Shown in pieces: positions 57,001-64,000 of a stretch of 64,000 nucleotides of DNA. The notes below the pieces were generated by a model. That model was not told where the DNA came from. It did not search any database and saw nothing but the letters and a program-made list of their open reading frames with translations. Made by a program: the position numbers and the translations under genes. This DNA comes from Achromobacter deleyi (GTDB taxonomy: Bacteria; Pseudomonadota; Gammaproteobacteria; Burkholderiales; Burkholderiaceae_B), in the NCBI RefSeq assembly GCF_016127315.1, contig NZ_CP065997.1, positions 4,402,001 through 4,466,000 of the forward strand. Reading direction: 5' to 3'. Position 1 is the first letter of the stretch. Each line of letters begins with the position of its first letter.

Positions 57001-60000
57001 CCGGTGTTGATGGTGTTCGACGTGATCGCGGTGTCGGTGTTGACCGTCAGCGCGGCGCCGCTCATGTTGGCGCCGATCGACAGGTTCGTGCCGCCGCCGA
57101 TCGTCAGCGTCTGACCGCCCAGGCCGCCGAAGGCGTAGCTGTTGGTGTCGAAGTTGGCGCTGCTGCCGGCGTCGCGGCGCGACAGATACAGGTTCAGGCT
57201 GTTCAGCGCCAGCCCGCCGTTGTTCAGGTTGATGTCGCCGTTGTTGGTGATGGCCAGGTTGCTGGTGCTCAGGCGCAGGGCGCGGCCGCTGGCGCCGATG
57301 GCGCCGGTATTGGCGTCGCGGGCGGTGTAGCTATCCGCGCCGGTGGCGGACAGCGTGACGCTGCCGGCCGTGATGCGGCCGCTGCCGCCGTCGCTGGTGA
57401 TGCTGGAATTGACGCCGCCGCCGGTGGTCGTCAGGCTGACCGTGTTGCTGGCCGTGAGGGTGCCGACCTGGATGTTCTTGCGGCCGCTGAAGCTGAAGTC
57501 GGTCAGGCCGCCCGTGACCTGTTGCAGGTACTGCGTGGTGCCGTCGTCGCTGATGGTGATGACCTGGCCGGCGCCGCCGCTGATGGCGAAGGTGCTGGCG
57601 CTGCCCGCGTTCTTGAGGCTGTTGATGGTCAGGCTGCGCAGCACGGTGTCGCTGCCGACGTACATGTTGTTGCCGGCCGTCAGGCTGAGCGCCGAGGCGC
57701 CGGTCAGCGCCAGTGCGCCGCCCGTGGCGGACGTGCCGATGGAGCCGTTCGAGCCGGCCGTCAGCGCGACGGTCGCGGCGCGGATGGCGCCGGGGCTGGC
57801 CGGATTGTCGTTGGCGATGTTCAGGCCCGACACCAGGCTGACCTTGCCGTTGGCGCCCGCGTCGATGTTGCCGACCAGCAGATTCTTGTTGTTGGCAGTG
57901 AAGCCGAAGTCCAGATTGGTCGAGCTGGCGATGTCCGCCAGGTGGATGCCGAGGCCGTCATCGGTGACGGTGAAGGCCGTCAGGTTGGGCGCGGTGATGC
58001 TGTACACGCCATTGGCCGAGCCGTTGCGCGTGACGTTCAGCCGAGTCAGGCCGGTCAGGCTGTCCACGGCGATGTTGCCGCCGCTGGTCAGGCTGACGTC
58101 GGGCGCCTGCAGCGTCAATGCCGCGCCGACCGCGCCGATCGCGCCGCTCGCCGTCAGGGCGATGTTGCTGGCGCGGATCAGGGTGGCGGCATCGCCATCG
58201 TCCAGCAGCGAGCCGCCGGTATTGGCCAGCGTGGCCGCGCCGCCGGCGCGCAGGCTGCCGAGGGTGGTGTTGCCGGAAGACTGGGTGTAGCCGATCTGGC
58301 CGGTGCCGGCCTCCAGGCGCGTCAGCTTGATGTCGCCGGTGGTGCCGTTCAGATAGATGTCGGTGCCGGCGGTGGCCTGCACGTTGGCCTGGCCCGCGGC
58401 GCCGACGCCCACGTAGCGCACGGCGCCGTTGTACATGCCGCCGATCGCGCCCGCGGCCGACAGCGTGATGTCGTTGCCGCCCGCATAGACGCTGCCGCTG
58501 CCGTTGCCGTACAGCGAGCCGTTGGCCACGTTCAGCGTCACGCTGCCGTTGTTGCTGCGCACCGTGTTGGCCACCAGCGCGTCGCCCTGGCGCACGTCGA
58601 TCTGCACGGCGTCGCTGGCGGTGATGTTGTTCAGCGTGACGATGCCGGTGTAATTGGTGTAGCCGGTCGGATTGGGCAGCTGCACATAGAAGCCGCCATT
58701 GCTCGCCGTGCCGCTCAGGTAGCCGGCCAGCACGTCCAGATGGCCCGTGCCGGTCGCGCCGACCGCCTTGCCGGCGATCAGGCTGACCGAGTTGGCCAGC
58801 AGGCGGGTCTGCTTGTTGCCGTCGTCGCGCAGGTCGCCCCCGGCGTTCAGCGTGATGCTGCCGCTGTAGCCGGCGTCGATGCTGCCGACCGTGATGTCGC
58901 GGTCGCTGTTGAAGCTGAAGTTGATCCAGTTGCTGTCGCGCACTTCACGGATCGTGTGGCCGCCGACGTCGTCGGTGATGTTGAACAGCAGCGACGGCGC
59001 GCGCACGTCCAGCGTGTAGCGGTCGTCCGCGGCCTTGTGGCGCGCGTACACCGTCAGCGAGTTGAGGTCGGCGATGTCGGTGGCATAGAGGTTGCCACGG
59101 GTGTCCAGCGTCAGGCCCGGCGCGTTGACCGCGACGTAATTGGCGCTGGTGCCGATGTCCTGGGCGGCCGTCAGGCTGACGTTGTTGGCGGTGACGCGCG
59201 TGTCGGCGATGCCGTCATCCAGGATGCTGCCCTGGGTGGAGGTCAGCGTGATGTTGCTGCCGGCGCGGATATTGCCCAGCTTCAGGCTCTGGTCGCCGGT
59301 GAACGAGAACTGGTTCAGCAGCGAGCTGTAGACCTGCTTGAGCTCGTAGGCGTTGCCCAGGTCGTCGTTGACGTCGAAATTCAGGAACGGCGCGGCCACC
59401 TGCAGCGTGTTGCGGCGGGCGGGGTCGGCGTGCCAGTTGTTGATCGCCAGGTAGGTCAGCGTCTTGGCGGGATTGTCGACATAGATGTCGCCGCCGCTGC
59501 CCAGCGTCAGGCTGGTGGTCGCGGTATTGATGTGGTCGCTGGCCGTGCCGATGTGCTGTTTGGCCTGCAGATTGATGCTGCTGCCCGCCAGTACGCTGTT
59601 GGCGTTGGCGCGCAGGATATTGCCGCCCTGGGCGTTGAGCGACAGCGTGCCGTTGCCGGCGTCCAGCATGTTGGCGGTCAGGTTGGCCACGCCGGTGACG
59701 TAGATGCCGTTGATGGCCTTCAGGTCGTCCAGCAGCACGGAGCCCTGGGCCTGGTTCAGGTAGATGCTGCCGCCCGTGGCGTGCAGTTCGTTGGCGGCCG
59801 TGCGCAGGTAGATCCCGGCGGTGCCCACCGTGTAGGCGGTGTTGGTGGCCGGGGCCAGCAGGGTGACGACGTTGCCGGTAATGAGCGAGGCGGCGTTGCC
59901 GGTGATACTGCCGGCGCGCGCCGTGAGCGTGACGTTGCCCGACCCCGCGTTGATCTGGCCGGCGGCGATGCTGTTGCCGGTCAGGTTGATGGCGCCGCCG

Positions 60001-62756
60001 CCGGAGCCGACGTTGTTGGCCGAGACGCTGCCGGCGCCGGTGATCACGATCGGACCGGTGTCGGCCTGCGCCTGCGTGATGTTCAGGTTGGCGCTGGAGC
60101 TGTCCAGGTACACGCCGCCGGCGCCCGCGATGGCGGACAGGGTGCTGGCGTTGGTCTTGAGGGCGCGCGCGGCGCCGCCGATGATGCCATGATCGGCCAA
60201 CAGCGTCAGCGACGAGGTGGAAATGCTGGTGGCGTCGTTGCCATCGTCGACGATGTTGCCGAGGATCGAGGTCAGCGAGGCGGAGCCGCCTGCCTTGATG
60301 TCGCCCAGGGTCAGGTGGGCGGTGGTCTGGACGGCGAGGTTGCCCGTGGTGTCGATCGCCTTCAGGTTCAGCGAACCCTGGCCGTTCACGTAGATGCCGC
60401 CGCTGCCGCTGGTGGCGTTCAGGGCCACGGTCTGCATGCGCAAGGCTTGCGCCGACGAGCCGATCGCGCCGTTGCGGCCGTCGCTGCCGGCGGCGCTCAG
60501 CGTGATCTGGTTGGCGTTCAGCAGGCCGCCGGCCGTGCCGTAGATATGGCCGGCCGTCGATGCCAGCGCCAGCGTGCCGGTGCCCAGGGCCACGTCGCCG
60601 ACGGTGATGGTGCGGTCGCCGGTGAACGAGAAGTTCAGGCCCGGCTGGTTGACCGTGTTCAGCTGGTAGCCGCCGTTGTCCTGCAGCGCGAAGGCCAGGC
60701 CCGGCGAGGTCAGCAGGAAGCTGTTGTTGGCGTTCGGTTGCGCGTGGCGGCTGGTGATGTCCAGCGAGGTCAGGGTCTGGCGGTTGGCCACCGCCAGGTT
60801 GCCGCCGGTCGCCAGCGACAGCAGCGCCGTCTGGGTGTTGACCGGGGCGGCCAGGTCGCCGATGCTGCCGCCGCTGGCGTCCAGCTTGACGGTGTTGCCC
60901 GCCACCACCTGGTTGGCGCCGCCGGTGTTGCGGATCGAGCCCGCGCTGGTGCGGATCTGCGCCGCGCCGGTGCCGGCGTCGATGACGTTGGCCAGGTTGA
61001 TGTCGCCGGTGGCGTTCAGCGTGATCGCGCCGCCGCGGCTGGTCAGCTTGCCGATATTGTCCAGCGTGCTGCCCACGCCCAGCGCTTCCAGCGTGATGGA
61101 GCCGCCCTGGGTGCTGATCTCGGTGTTCGAATTCTCGAAGCGGATGCCGCCCGTCTGGGTCGAGCGCATCGTGAAGCTATGGCCGCTGGTGGTCTTCAGA
61201 TTGATCGCGGCCATGTCCGCGACGGTGATCTGGCCGGTGGCTTCCAGCTTGATGTTGGTGGTGCCGGCCAGGCTTTCGAGCAGGCCGCGCGACACGGTGT
61301 TGTTGGCGGTGTTGGCGTCGCCGCCGTTGACGGTGCCGTCGCCGGCGTTGCCGTCCTGCGAGCCGCTGCCGCTGGCGGAGTCGACGATGCGCAGGTCGGT
61401 CGGGTCGATCAGCAGCAGGCCGGTCTTGCCCTTGGGCGCGCGCAGGTCGGCCGAGCCGGTCAGGCCGATGTTCTTGTTGCTGGAGACTTCGGCGAAGCCG
61501 CCGTTGCCGCCCTGGGCGCCGCCGCGCGCCGACAGGCTGCCGGCGAACGCGGTGGCGTCGTTGGACCACATCGTGACGCTGCCGCCGTTGCCATTGATGA
61601 GAGCGTCGGCCTTGAGCGTGGCGCCCGCCGCCACTTTGACGGTGGAGGACTTGCCGCTGAACGCGGCCGAGCCGTCGTCGGGCGCGACGCCCAGGCTGCC
61701 CAGCGCGATCTCGCCGCCGCCCGCCGCGCCGGACACGTCGATCGCGGCGCCGCGCGCCACGTTGACGTGTTCGCCCGTCACCACGACCTTGCCGCCGCGC
61801 TCGCCGGCGCCGGCGCCGGTGGCGTCGACGGTGCCGGCCACATTGACCGTGCCGGCGTCGCCGCCGGACAGCACGATCTTGCCGTTCTTCGTGCCCACCG
61901 CCTTGGCGCTGATGATGCCGTCGGTGTTGACCACGTTGTCGATCACGCCCTTGACGGCGCGCGCCGTCAGCAGCACCGTGCCGCCGTCGGCGCGGATCAC
62001 GCCGGCGTTGGTCACCAGGGCCGAGACCGGCTTGCCGTCGGCGTCCTTGGGAAGTTCGCTGACGGTGGACGTGGCGTCGAAGCTCAGCAGGCCGTCGCCA
62101 TGGAAGTCGACCGTGACGGTCTTGGCGCCGGCCAGGGCCACGCGGCCCAGCTTGGCCTCGATGACGCCCGAGTTGCGCACCGCGGGCGCCACCAGCACGG
62201 CCAGGCCGCTGTCCTTGATGCTGATCGTGCCTTCGTTGACGATCATGGCGTTCGCCTTGGACGAGGCCTGATCGAACTTGTACTTGCCGGCCAGGAAGTC
62301 CTTGTCGTTGATGTTGGCGGTGGTGGCGATCAGGCCGCCCACGTCGACGCGCGCGCCCTTGCCGAACAGCACGCCGTTCGGGTTGACCAGCACCACGGTG
62401 CCGTTGGCGTTGAGCCGGCCGAAGATGGCCGAGGGATCATTGCCGACCACGCGGTTCAGCGTGACGCTGTTGCTGCCCGGCTGACGGAAATTGACCGTCT
62501 CGTTGGCGCCGATGCTGAAGCCCTTCCAGTTGATGATCGCCTTGCCGGTCGACTGGTTGATGTCCAGCGTGCCGTTGCCGCGGTCATTGATGGTCGCTCC
62601 GCCGGCCACGACGTTGCCGCCGGTGGGGTTGGCGTGCGCGCCGCCCGAGACGAGCGAGCCGATCACCATGGCCATGGTGGTCAGCGCGGGCAGGGGCGGG
62701 GCCTTCAGGGACGGGCGGCGGGCGGATTGGGCGAGGATGCGGGATTGACGAGTCAT
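48081..62756 (-). CDS. Giant TpsA exoprotein (filamentous haemagglutinin-like adhesin)
   Basis: One uninterrupted frame encodes 4,891 residues. Residues 1-43 form a long basic signal peptide (hydrophobic ALTTMAMVIGSLVSGG, cut after HA). The TPS secretion domain follows, with N-A-N-G and VLVNPNGVLFGKGA at about 117-132. The remainder is almost entirely short beta-helix-forming repeats rich in G, N, T, S, A and V. About 11 degenerate modules lie between residues 700 and 2860, and four tandem 170-180-residue repeats between about 3910 and 4610. The C-terminus (residues 4611-4891) is non-repetitive and shows no cysteine pair like that anchoring HMW adhesins. It is secreted by the TpsB partner encoded 24 bases upstream. 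Whether it stays cell-bound or is released is unknown. Confidence 0.93.
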   Translation of the reverse strand: MTRQSRILAQSARRPSLKAPPLPALTTMAMVIGSLVSGGAHANPTGGNVVAGGATINDRGNGTLDINQSTGKAIINWKGFSIGANETVNFRQPGSNSVTLNRVVGNDPSAIFGRLNANGTVVLVNPNGVLFGKGARVDVGGLIATTANINDKDFLAGKYKFDQASSKANAMIVNEGTISIKDSGLAVLVAPAVRNSGVIEAKLGRVALAGAKTVTVDFHGDGLLSFDATSTVSELPKDADGKPVSALVTNAGVIRADGGTVLLTARAVKGVIDNVVNTDGIISAKAVGTKNGKIVLSGGDAGTVNVAGTVDATGAGAGERGGKVVVTGEHVNVARGAAIDVSGAAGGGEIALGSLGVAPDDGSAAFSGKSSTVKVAAGATLKADALINGNGGSVTMWSNDATAFAGSLSARGGAQGGNGGFAEVSSNKNIGLTGSADLRAPKGKTGLLLIDPTDLRIVDSASGSGSQDGNAGDGTVNGGDANTANNTVSRGLLESLAGTTNIKLEATGQITVADMAAINLKTTSGHSFTMRSTQTGGIRFENSNTEISTQGGSITLEALGVGSTLDNIGKLTSRGGAITLNATGDINLANVIDAGTGAAQIRTSAGSIRNTGGANQVVAGNTVKLDASGGSIGDLAAPVNTQTALLSLATGGNLAVANRQTLTSLDITSRHAQPNANNSFLLTSPGLAFALQDNGGYQLNTVNQPGLNFSFTGDRTITVGDVALGTGTLALASTAGHIYGTAGGLLNANQITLSAAGSDGRNGAIGSSAQALRMQTVALNATSGSGGIYVNGQGSLNLKAIDTTGNLAVQTTAHLTLGDIKAGGSASLTSILGNIVDDGNDATSISTSSLTLLADHGIIGGAARALKTNASTLSAIAGAGGVYLDSSSANLNITQAQADTGPIVITGAGSVSANNVGSGGGAINLTGNSIAAGQINAGSGNVTLTARAGSITGNAASLITGNVVTLLAPATNTAYTVGTAGIYLRTAANELHATGGSIYLNQAQGSVLLDDLKAINGIYVTGVANLTANMLDAGNGTLSLNAQGGNILRANANSVLAGSSINLQAKQHIGTASDHINTATTSLTLGSGGDIYVDNPAKTLTYLAINNWHADPARRNTLQVAAPFLNFDVNDDLGNAYELKQVYSSLLNQFSFTGDQSLKLGNIRAGSNITLTSTQGSILDDGIADTRVTANNVSLTAAQDIGTSANYVAVNAPGLTLDTRGNLYATDIADLNSLTVYARHKAADDRYTLDVRAPSLLFNITDDVGGHTIREVRDSNWINFSFNSDRDITVGSIDAGYSGSITLNAGGDLRDDGNKQTRLLANSVSLIAGKAVGATGTGHLDVLAGYLSGTASNGGFYVQLPNPTGYTNYTGIVTLNNITASDAVQIDVRQGDALVANTVRSNNGSVTLNVANGSLYGNGSGSVYAGGNDITLSAAGAIGGMYNGAVRYVGVGAAGQANVQATAGTDIYLNGTTGDIKLTRLEAGTGQIGYTQSSGNTTLGSLRAGGAATLANTGGSLLDDGDAATLIRASNIALTASGAIGAVGAALTLQAPDVSLTSGGNIAVDSLTGLTRLNVTRNGSANGVYSITAPNLTAFTVTDDGLGIHLADIASSTNLDFGFTANNKNLLVGNIDAGANGKVSLVSGLNIANDNPASPGAIRAATVALTAGSNGSIGTSATGGALALTGASALSLTAGNNMYVGSDTVLRSLTINSLKNAGSASTFAISGGAGQVITISDDGTTQYLQQVTGGLTDFSFSGRKNIQVGTLTASNTVSLTTTGGGVNSSITSDGGSGRITAGSVTLSATGADSYTARDANTGAIGASGRALRLSTSNLAITNNGDINLNNGGLALNSLNLYLSRRDAGSSANFDTNSYAFGGLGGQTLTIGGGTNLSIGANMSGAALTVNTDTAITSNTINTGGGSVSLTSRYVNSDLAPTIGGSGLITGNSVSLNALGMNGSVFAKTNTSNLSIASAGNVDVANSKQLDSLSLTANHSSSSGAVVNTYTISADGMTQFSLNDSTGTAGLTLNNITNTGNLALSISSDRALTVNKVITAAGGSVTLASNGTIYGNSSSASLPNITTSALTLNAGSVTGTYATSQPLFVSVDSLSSNIRGSLWLSNNKSLTLRDNSATSSAQVNVTNGSITQGAGRFVTPVLTLTAAQSIGVAGNEILTDTRQLTTQSGRNLYLDNASDLFSLNITANHANSALDNVLQVAAKGLTFNVTDAGTYVMTQVSDLTGLNFSFNGDRTLYVGNVDVGPANTVSLGAYGSGAHIMNLTPTSHITGDVVTLGTSGQIGVASGDNSGSIHTTTGELYLTAGSHVYLDNDRDLASLSLYASGSSAATYQIVSNELLFDVAHNGSRLQVNEVRDNTGLNLMLSSDVGQDIGIIDTTQNGTVRLSSNNSILGSADDSQRVTAASVQITTQGSGAIGAVGREINLSAPLVNIQNVGDVYIDSNRHIDALTLYSTGNGARSYSINSPTRDGGSIVFQAADGGSGSSAGLVLTKIEDKGGLNLSVTSDRTITVGAINVGYDSVVLNSRGGSLLGDGDANTKIDAAGLTLTAANAIGAAGAGNAIDTRVSTLSGRADNGGAFITVEGNTSLPSLTSTGASSVSNTAGDIELGTVNTNGNAFTVNNTGGSILSGTINNATSVSLTANGSIGNKSAIRTNALNGGTTTVTLSATKTDRADGSIALTETYGLQATSVTAPGDITLAADTGNNGRNLTVGTVTSTDGAVTLSTARGSIIGIDNSNLVTGKSVSLTANYGTASKIGTSNAARLHLNTEKLTMATPGSIYVDNLADLSDLTIIRNNAQGSNLGSAGFLTIDAKNLTFSGADSSNATALTIVRDTTGLNFTYQAIGAINVHDIDVTQNGSVNLSTNPYYTTGGSIQGMNASSKIVAGDLTLSTATGNTPNTIGSAGLALNTQVKNIAATASGGIWLKQNGSINLGNLRAGGDLSVTTTTGDILVGTVSYGTGNALTLNAQTGSILYGGGTLSGAGTGAITLTAQNGIGTRDAAIKIAAPNSPVSATVTGDGSLYLDSSGNLLGGLTTSVANGETRITGNGSLALTSVTSGTDAAGNDISVKTTSGNITVKNVQAGANHGQVTLNAENGSILADAAGATVKAYGVALNGANAVGALNGRINATGQRVEVTTNGGMYLAADNNSVYSYLSGNTIDIAAAGNLQIANAIASNGTIKIVGNGNNSQLVAGNIDAGAGTVNIDFSKTGSTIVDDREESTRIIGNTVTLKAGAGIGGAAGSPDNLQTTAANIIAEVTGSGSLYLNDNRAAGTTLASVITQDGAIGITTAGPTLVTSAVSKTSSANNGISIATTSGDLSINTIDAKQAGDVTLQAAGSIKGALAGNLITGNSLTAIAGGSIGSAAYLANGTGGIALRTNLGALGNLSTAADGAVIVLNNVGTRALTANSGNIQQAGANSSVYLTSAGDLDASGGMSNTADNLLLSSGGTLKLAAAGVQANGTVTLKGTQDVVAAGAAPRTINVKGTTVSFSSGAAGGNTTLVTEASSVAASLTGATTPANLTLTNTGALDASLSTANGDINATATGTLIAAATAAGSNRTITLTSQHGNVEIDAVNAGAANGTVVLSAAEGSLLGLGSNLIANSLDLTSKTGIGTSADHVTTTARNLKANVLGSGDIYVDGSGPLTLGRVATADGNIGIGATGNLVSAVGLSAGNSGDVTLASSGGNVTVSHDIASTDVHDLSVSGAAIAMAAANTSGSQAYSGNVTLNGDLTGSAIGITGSATLAGAKRTLTANGANGGVALSGTLNGGAQQAVIVASDGDVTLGGNASNLASLTITGNNIDLRQVASTGAQQYNGATTLRGAYTTTNGAFGVDGATTLASAVSVSTGSGAVAFTGGVSGANALTVTSSGTTTYGGAVDIASLNQAGTGGTAINGGSVTTSGAQTYAGHVELGDDAVLTGATVTLANGVDGAHALEIDGAAALTGAIGATTKLASLTLDGSATLNAGTIATTGNQRYKGAVTLGRDHTLSTTSGNVAFDSTLNGSRDLHVASTAGGNVSFDAVGGATQRLGNLSIDTAGTTAFNGSVYAASLQTDDPGAVTIKGERIDTTGVLRFGELVTLASNVTLKGSSITLAQGANATDEQQGLTLQGPAVIGGPVGAGANGRLAYLTVENDVELGGGPIKTVGEQSYQGKVWLTDATQMSTRNAKVTFSDTVASRGATANGLTVSSGSGDVRFTQQVGDATTGRLGALAINSNGATTFEKAVYAASVNTDVGGTVAINGGLVDTTGTQSYGERAVFSTDTVLKGSTVSLLGGGDGGHDLTIDGDAVLKGPLGANDPLANLTVKGNATLGAGTITTVGEQSYQGNVTLGGNVTVTSRQGDIGFDRAVDGGGGLTVVASQGDVTFSGPVGQGTRLGDLKVSAAGDIVLDGPVRAASVQTGGNGDVLINGGSIDTTGSQLYGQHVILSGVDTTLTGANVQLKAGIDGTQPGQQGLVIVGNADIQGDVGATTPLRSVAVTGATTLGGGKTHTTGDQAYNGAVTLKGDRDLTSDTGSVILGNKLDGGNGSNLNVNAAKNIQVAGDATGLGSLTLRAVDTIVFNGDVSAYRVQQLEAKTASYNGAVRASGPDGIDISGGSVSFGKDVTADTGAIRIANTSPTGTTSFGGGSTVKAATGFTQTGGAGLTLPAQLLVTQGPINLGAPAKLQGSNAVIQTNGDITAIGLAGPQTSLTLASGTGALRIGLNDADPSHKLDVAGLTVPNAGSADMWGSIGGRTGSMAATMVRSSLVGAPYYMNGATWGPTDVIDRLASVTAPRSVIPSTPTANPLFQGTVPSKGFGPDVLGAFADPQVLTVASAFSWQLPSGDNAVLTVPNGNGPVLHTPAGNPQRPAVEGIPPADDARRELDIQSRTL
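48920..51020 (-). repeat. Four tandem 510-540-bp repeats in the exoprotein gene
   Basis: Units begin near 51018, 50508, 49972 and 49462 (reading leftwards). Each starts with a T-T-G/S-G-x-Q-x-Y-G/A-type motif (TTSGAQTYAG, DTTGVLRFGE, DTTGTQSYGE, DTTGSQLYGQ). Each has a second T-x-G-x-Q-x-Y-x-G motif in its middle and ends with a V-x-A-x-x-V/L-type strand before a G-G. They are diverged in sequence but even in length. Confidence 0.8.
54180..60780 (-). repeat. About eleven degenerate modules in the exoprotein gene
   Basis: The recurring pattern is L-x-L/I-x-x-x-H/N ... Y/F-x-I/V-x-A-x-x-L-x-F-x-V-x-D-D-G ... T-G-L-N-F-S-F-x-x-D-R-x-I-T-V-G-x-I-D-V/A-G. Clear copies end with GLNFSFTGDRTITVG, NQFSFTGDQSLKLG, INFSFNSDRDITVG, GLNFSFNGDRTLYVG and GLNLSVTSDRTITVG. 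Spacing varies (about 90 to 340 residues) and some copies are eroded. Confidence 0.75.
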
Positions 62757-62780
62757 GGTCGGTCGCTTTTCTGTCGCGGA

Positions 62781-64000
62781 TTAGTACTGGGCCGAGAGGC
62801 TGAAGAACACGCGGGGATCTTTGTTGCCCTGGGTCAGGACATCGGAGCTCATGGGCTTGGCCACTTCGATCGTGGCGTACAGGTTCTTGGTCAGGTTGGC
62901 GCGCATGCCGGCGCCGTAGGAAGACAGCTTGGCGCGCGTCAGCGGCGCGCTTTCGCTGCGCGACCAGATGTGGCCGCCGTCCACGAACGTGTAGACGTGC
63001 GCGCCGCTGGGCAGGAAGCGGTCGGTGGACACGGCGTAGCGCAGTTCCAGCGAGGCGGCCACGCCCGAGTCGGCGGACATTTCGCCGTCGTCGTAGCCGC
63101 GGCCGAAGTTGGGGCCGCCCAGCGCGAATTCCTCGCTGGCGAGCAGCGGGCGGGCGCTGTACTGGCCGGCGAAGGTGGCCACCAGGCTGAAGCGGTCGGA
63201 CAGCTGCTGCAGGCGGGTCAGTTCGGCGGTGAGCTTCAGGAAGTCCGGGCGGCCCTTGGCGCGCGAGGCCAGCTCGTTGCCTTCCTTGGAGGCGCCCATC
63301 GCGTCCAGGCCCTGGTGCACCGTGCCGCGCACGGCGGTGATGCCGTTCCAGCTGTCGGTGCGGTCATAGCTCAGGCCGGCGCGCAGCACGCGCAGGCGGT
63401 CGCGCGTGAAGGGGGTATCGACGATGTCGGTGGCGACGTTGCGCACGTCCAGCATGCCGAAGGCGCGCAGGTTCTCCTGGCGCGACCGGATCAACGGATG
63501 GGTGATGGTGGCCGAATAGGCCTGCACGTCGCTGGCGACGTTCAGCGGCGCCAGTTCGCGGCCCGGCTCGCTCTTGGCGTAGCTGGCGGCCACGTCGACG
63601 GTGGTGCCGCTGTCGGACACCAGCATGTTGTAGTTGGCGCCCACGGCCTTGCTGCGGTAGGCCGGGAAGCCCATGCGGCCGGTCAGGGTCAGGCTGTCGG
63701 CGCGCCCGCCGAACGAGTTCAGCGTGACCTGGCCGGTCATTTCGCTCCAGCCCAGGTAGGGCGAGGCGCGGTTGTCGATGCCCAGGCGCGCGTCGACCGC
63801 CTTGCGTTCGCTGTGCACCACCAGCACCGAGCCGCCCACTTCGTTGGGCGAGGCCTCCAGCGAGGCGCGCACGGTCAGGCCGTTCAGGTCGTTGGCCAGC
63901 AGCAGCTGGCGCTCGACTTCCGCCACGTTGATGGGACGCACGCCACGCAGGCGCTGCACCAGCTTCTCGACCGCCGCCTGGGCCGGGCCGATGTCGCCGT
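62781..64000 (-). CDS. TpsB outer membrane transporter, FhaC/ShlB family (N-terminus beyond window)
   Basis: The frame runs from the stop at 62781 to the window end, giving 406 residues of the C-terminal part. It includes the end of the POTRA region (A-E-V-E-R-Q-L-L-L-A-N-D-L-N-G) and the whole beta-barrel. The family loop-6 motif appears as FALGGPNFGRGYDDGEMSAD (R-G-Y conserved). HVYTFVDGGHIWS and a closing F-F-S-L-S-A-Q-Y with terminal aromatic residue follow. It recognises the TPS domain of TpsA in the periplasm and passes the chain through the barrel. tpsA starts 24 bases after its stop. Confidence 0.94.
   Translation of the reverse strand, partial: GDIGPAQAAVEKLVQRLRGVRPINVAEVERQLLLANDLNGLTVRASLEASPNEVGGSVLVVHSERKAVDARLGIDNRASPYLGWSEMTGQVTLNSFGGRADSLTLTGRMGFPAYRSKAVGANYNMLVSDSGTTVDVAASYAKSEPGRELAPLNVASDVQAYSATITHPLIRSRQENLRAFGMLDVRNVATDIVDTPFTRDRLRVLRAGLSYDRTDSWNGITAVRGTVHQGLDAMGASKEGNELASRAKGRPDFLKLTAELTRLQQLSDRFSLVATFAGQYSARPLLASEEFALGGPNFGRGYDDGEMSADSGVAASLELRYAVSTDRFLPSGAHVYTFVDGGHIWSRSESAPLTRAKLSSYGAGMRANLTKNLYATIEVAKPMSSDVLTQGNKDPRVFFSLSAQY

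Noticed and set aside
48081..62756. Contact-dependent growth inhibition system
   Set aside because: No toxin tip, pretoxin motif or immunity gene was seen; the gene after tpsA is SapC-family.

Overview
The window looks like a chromosomal segment of a high-GC betaproteobacterium of the Alcaligenaceae (Achromobacter/Bordetella type). This is inferred from gene families and codon use, not from a search. The evidence is three Bug/TctC-type periplasmic binding proteins, six intact LysR regulators plus one damaged one, strong G/C third-position bias, a long single-chain PurL, and a giant two-partner-secretion exoprotein. No rRNA, tRNA, CRISPR array, insertion sequence or prophage was seen.

Layout. 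1-4.2 kb: the start of a divergent flagellin (cut by the window edge) with a possible sigma-28 promoter, then trpI divergent from trpBA, a tiny membrane protein whose ribosome binding site lies in a perfect hairpin, and a 5'-truncated NmrA-like remnant. 4.3-16.3 kb: comEC, an M20 deacylase with an MHS-family transporter, a LysR divergent from that transporter, a TonB-C-like periplasmic protein, a LysR/GMC-oxidoreductase pair, cfa and a membrane protein. 16.4-19.8 kb: P-loop kinase, alpha/beta hydrolase, PHP phosphoesterase, greB. 20-23 kb: a dctQMP TRAP transporter. 23.3-27.4 kb: purL, followed by a tandem 78-bp repeat and a strong terminator. 27.7-34.6 kb: a chemoreceptor behind a good sigma-28 promoter, a LysR-like gene that has lost its DNA-binding core, a MipA-type outer membrane protein divergent from an OmpR/QseC-type two-component system, and a 419-residue protein of unknown family.

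34.6-47.2 kb holds two catabolic islands of similar design. Each has a Bug solute-binding protein, hydrolases or lyases, and a LysR of the same subclass (N-terminus M-x-x-x-WLEDF). Palindromic operators lie in the divergent gaps. Between them are an M20 peptidase, a small membrane protein, a fluoride-riboswitch-controlled crcB, and a DUF1415 protein. The riboswitch has a legible aptamer plus mutually exclusive antiterminator and terminator hairpins.

47.3-64 kb (minus strand) is a two-partner secretion locus: a FhaC-like transporter (TpsB, cut by the window end), a 4,891-residue TpsA exoprotein built of two kinds of internal repeats, and, 9 bp after its stop codon, a SapC-family protein. The TpsB-TpsA-SapC arrangement is the most unusual system in the window. 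The fluoride switch, the hairpin-masked start site and the unknown 419-residue protein are the next most interesting items.
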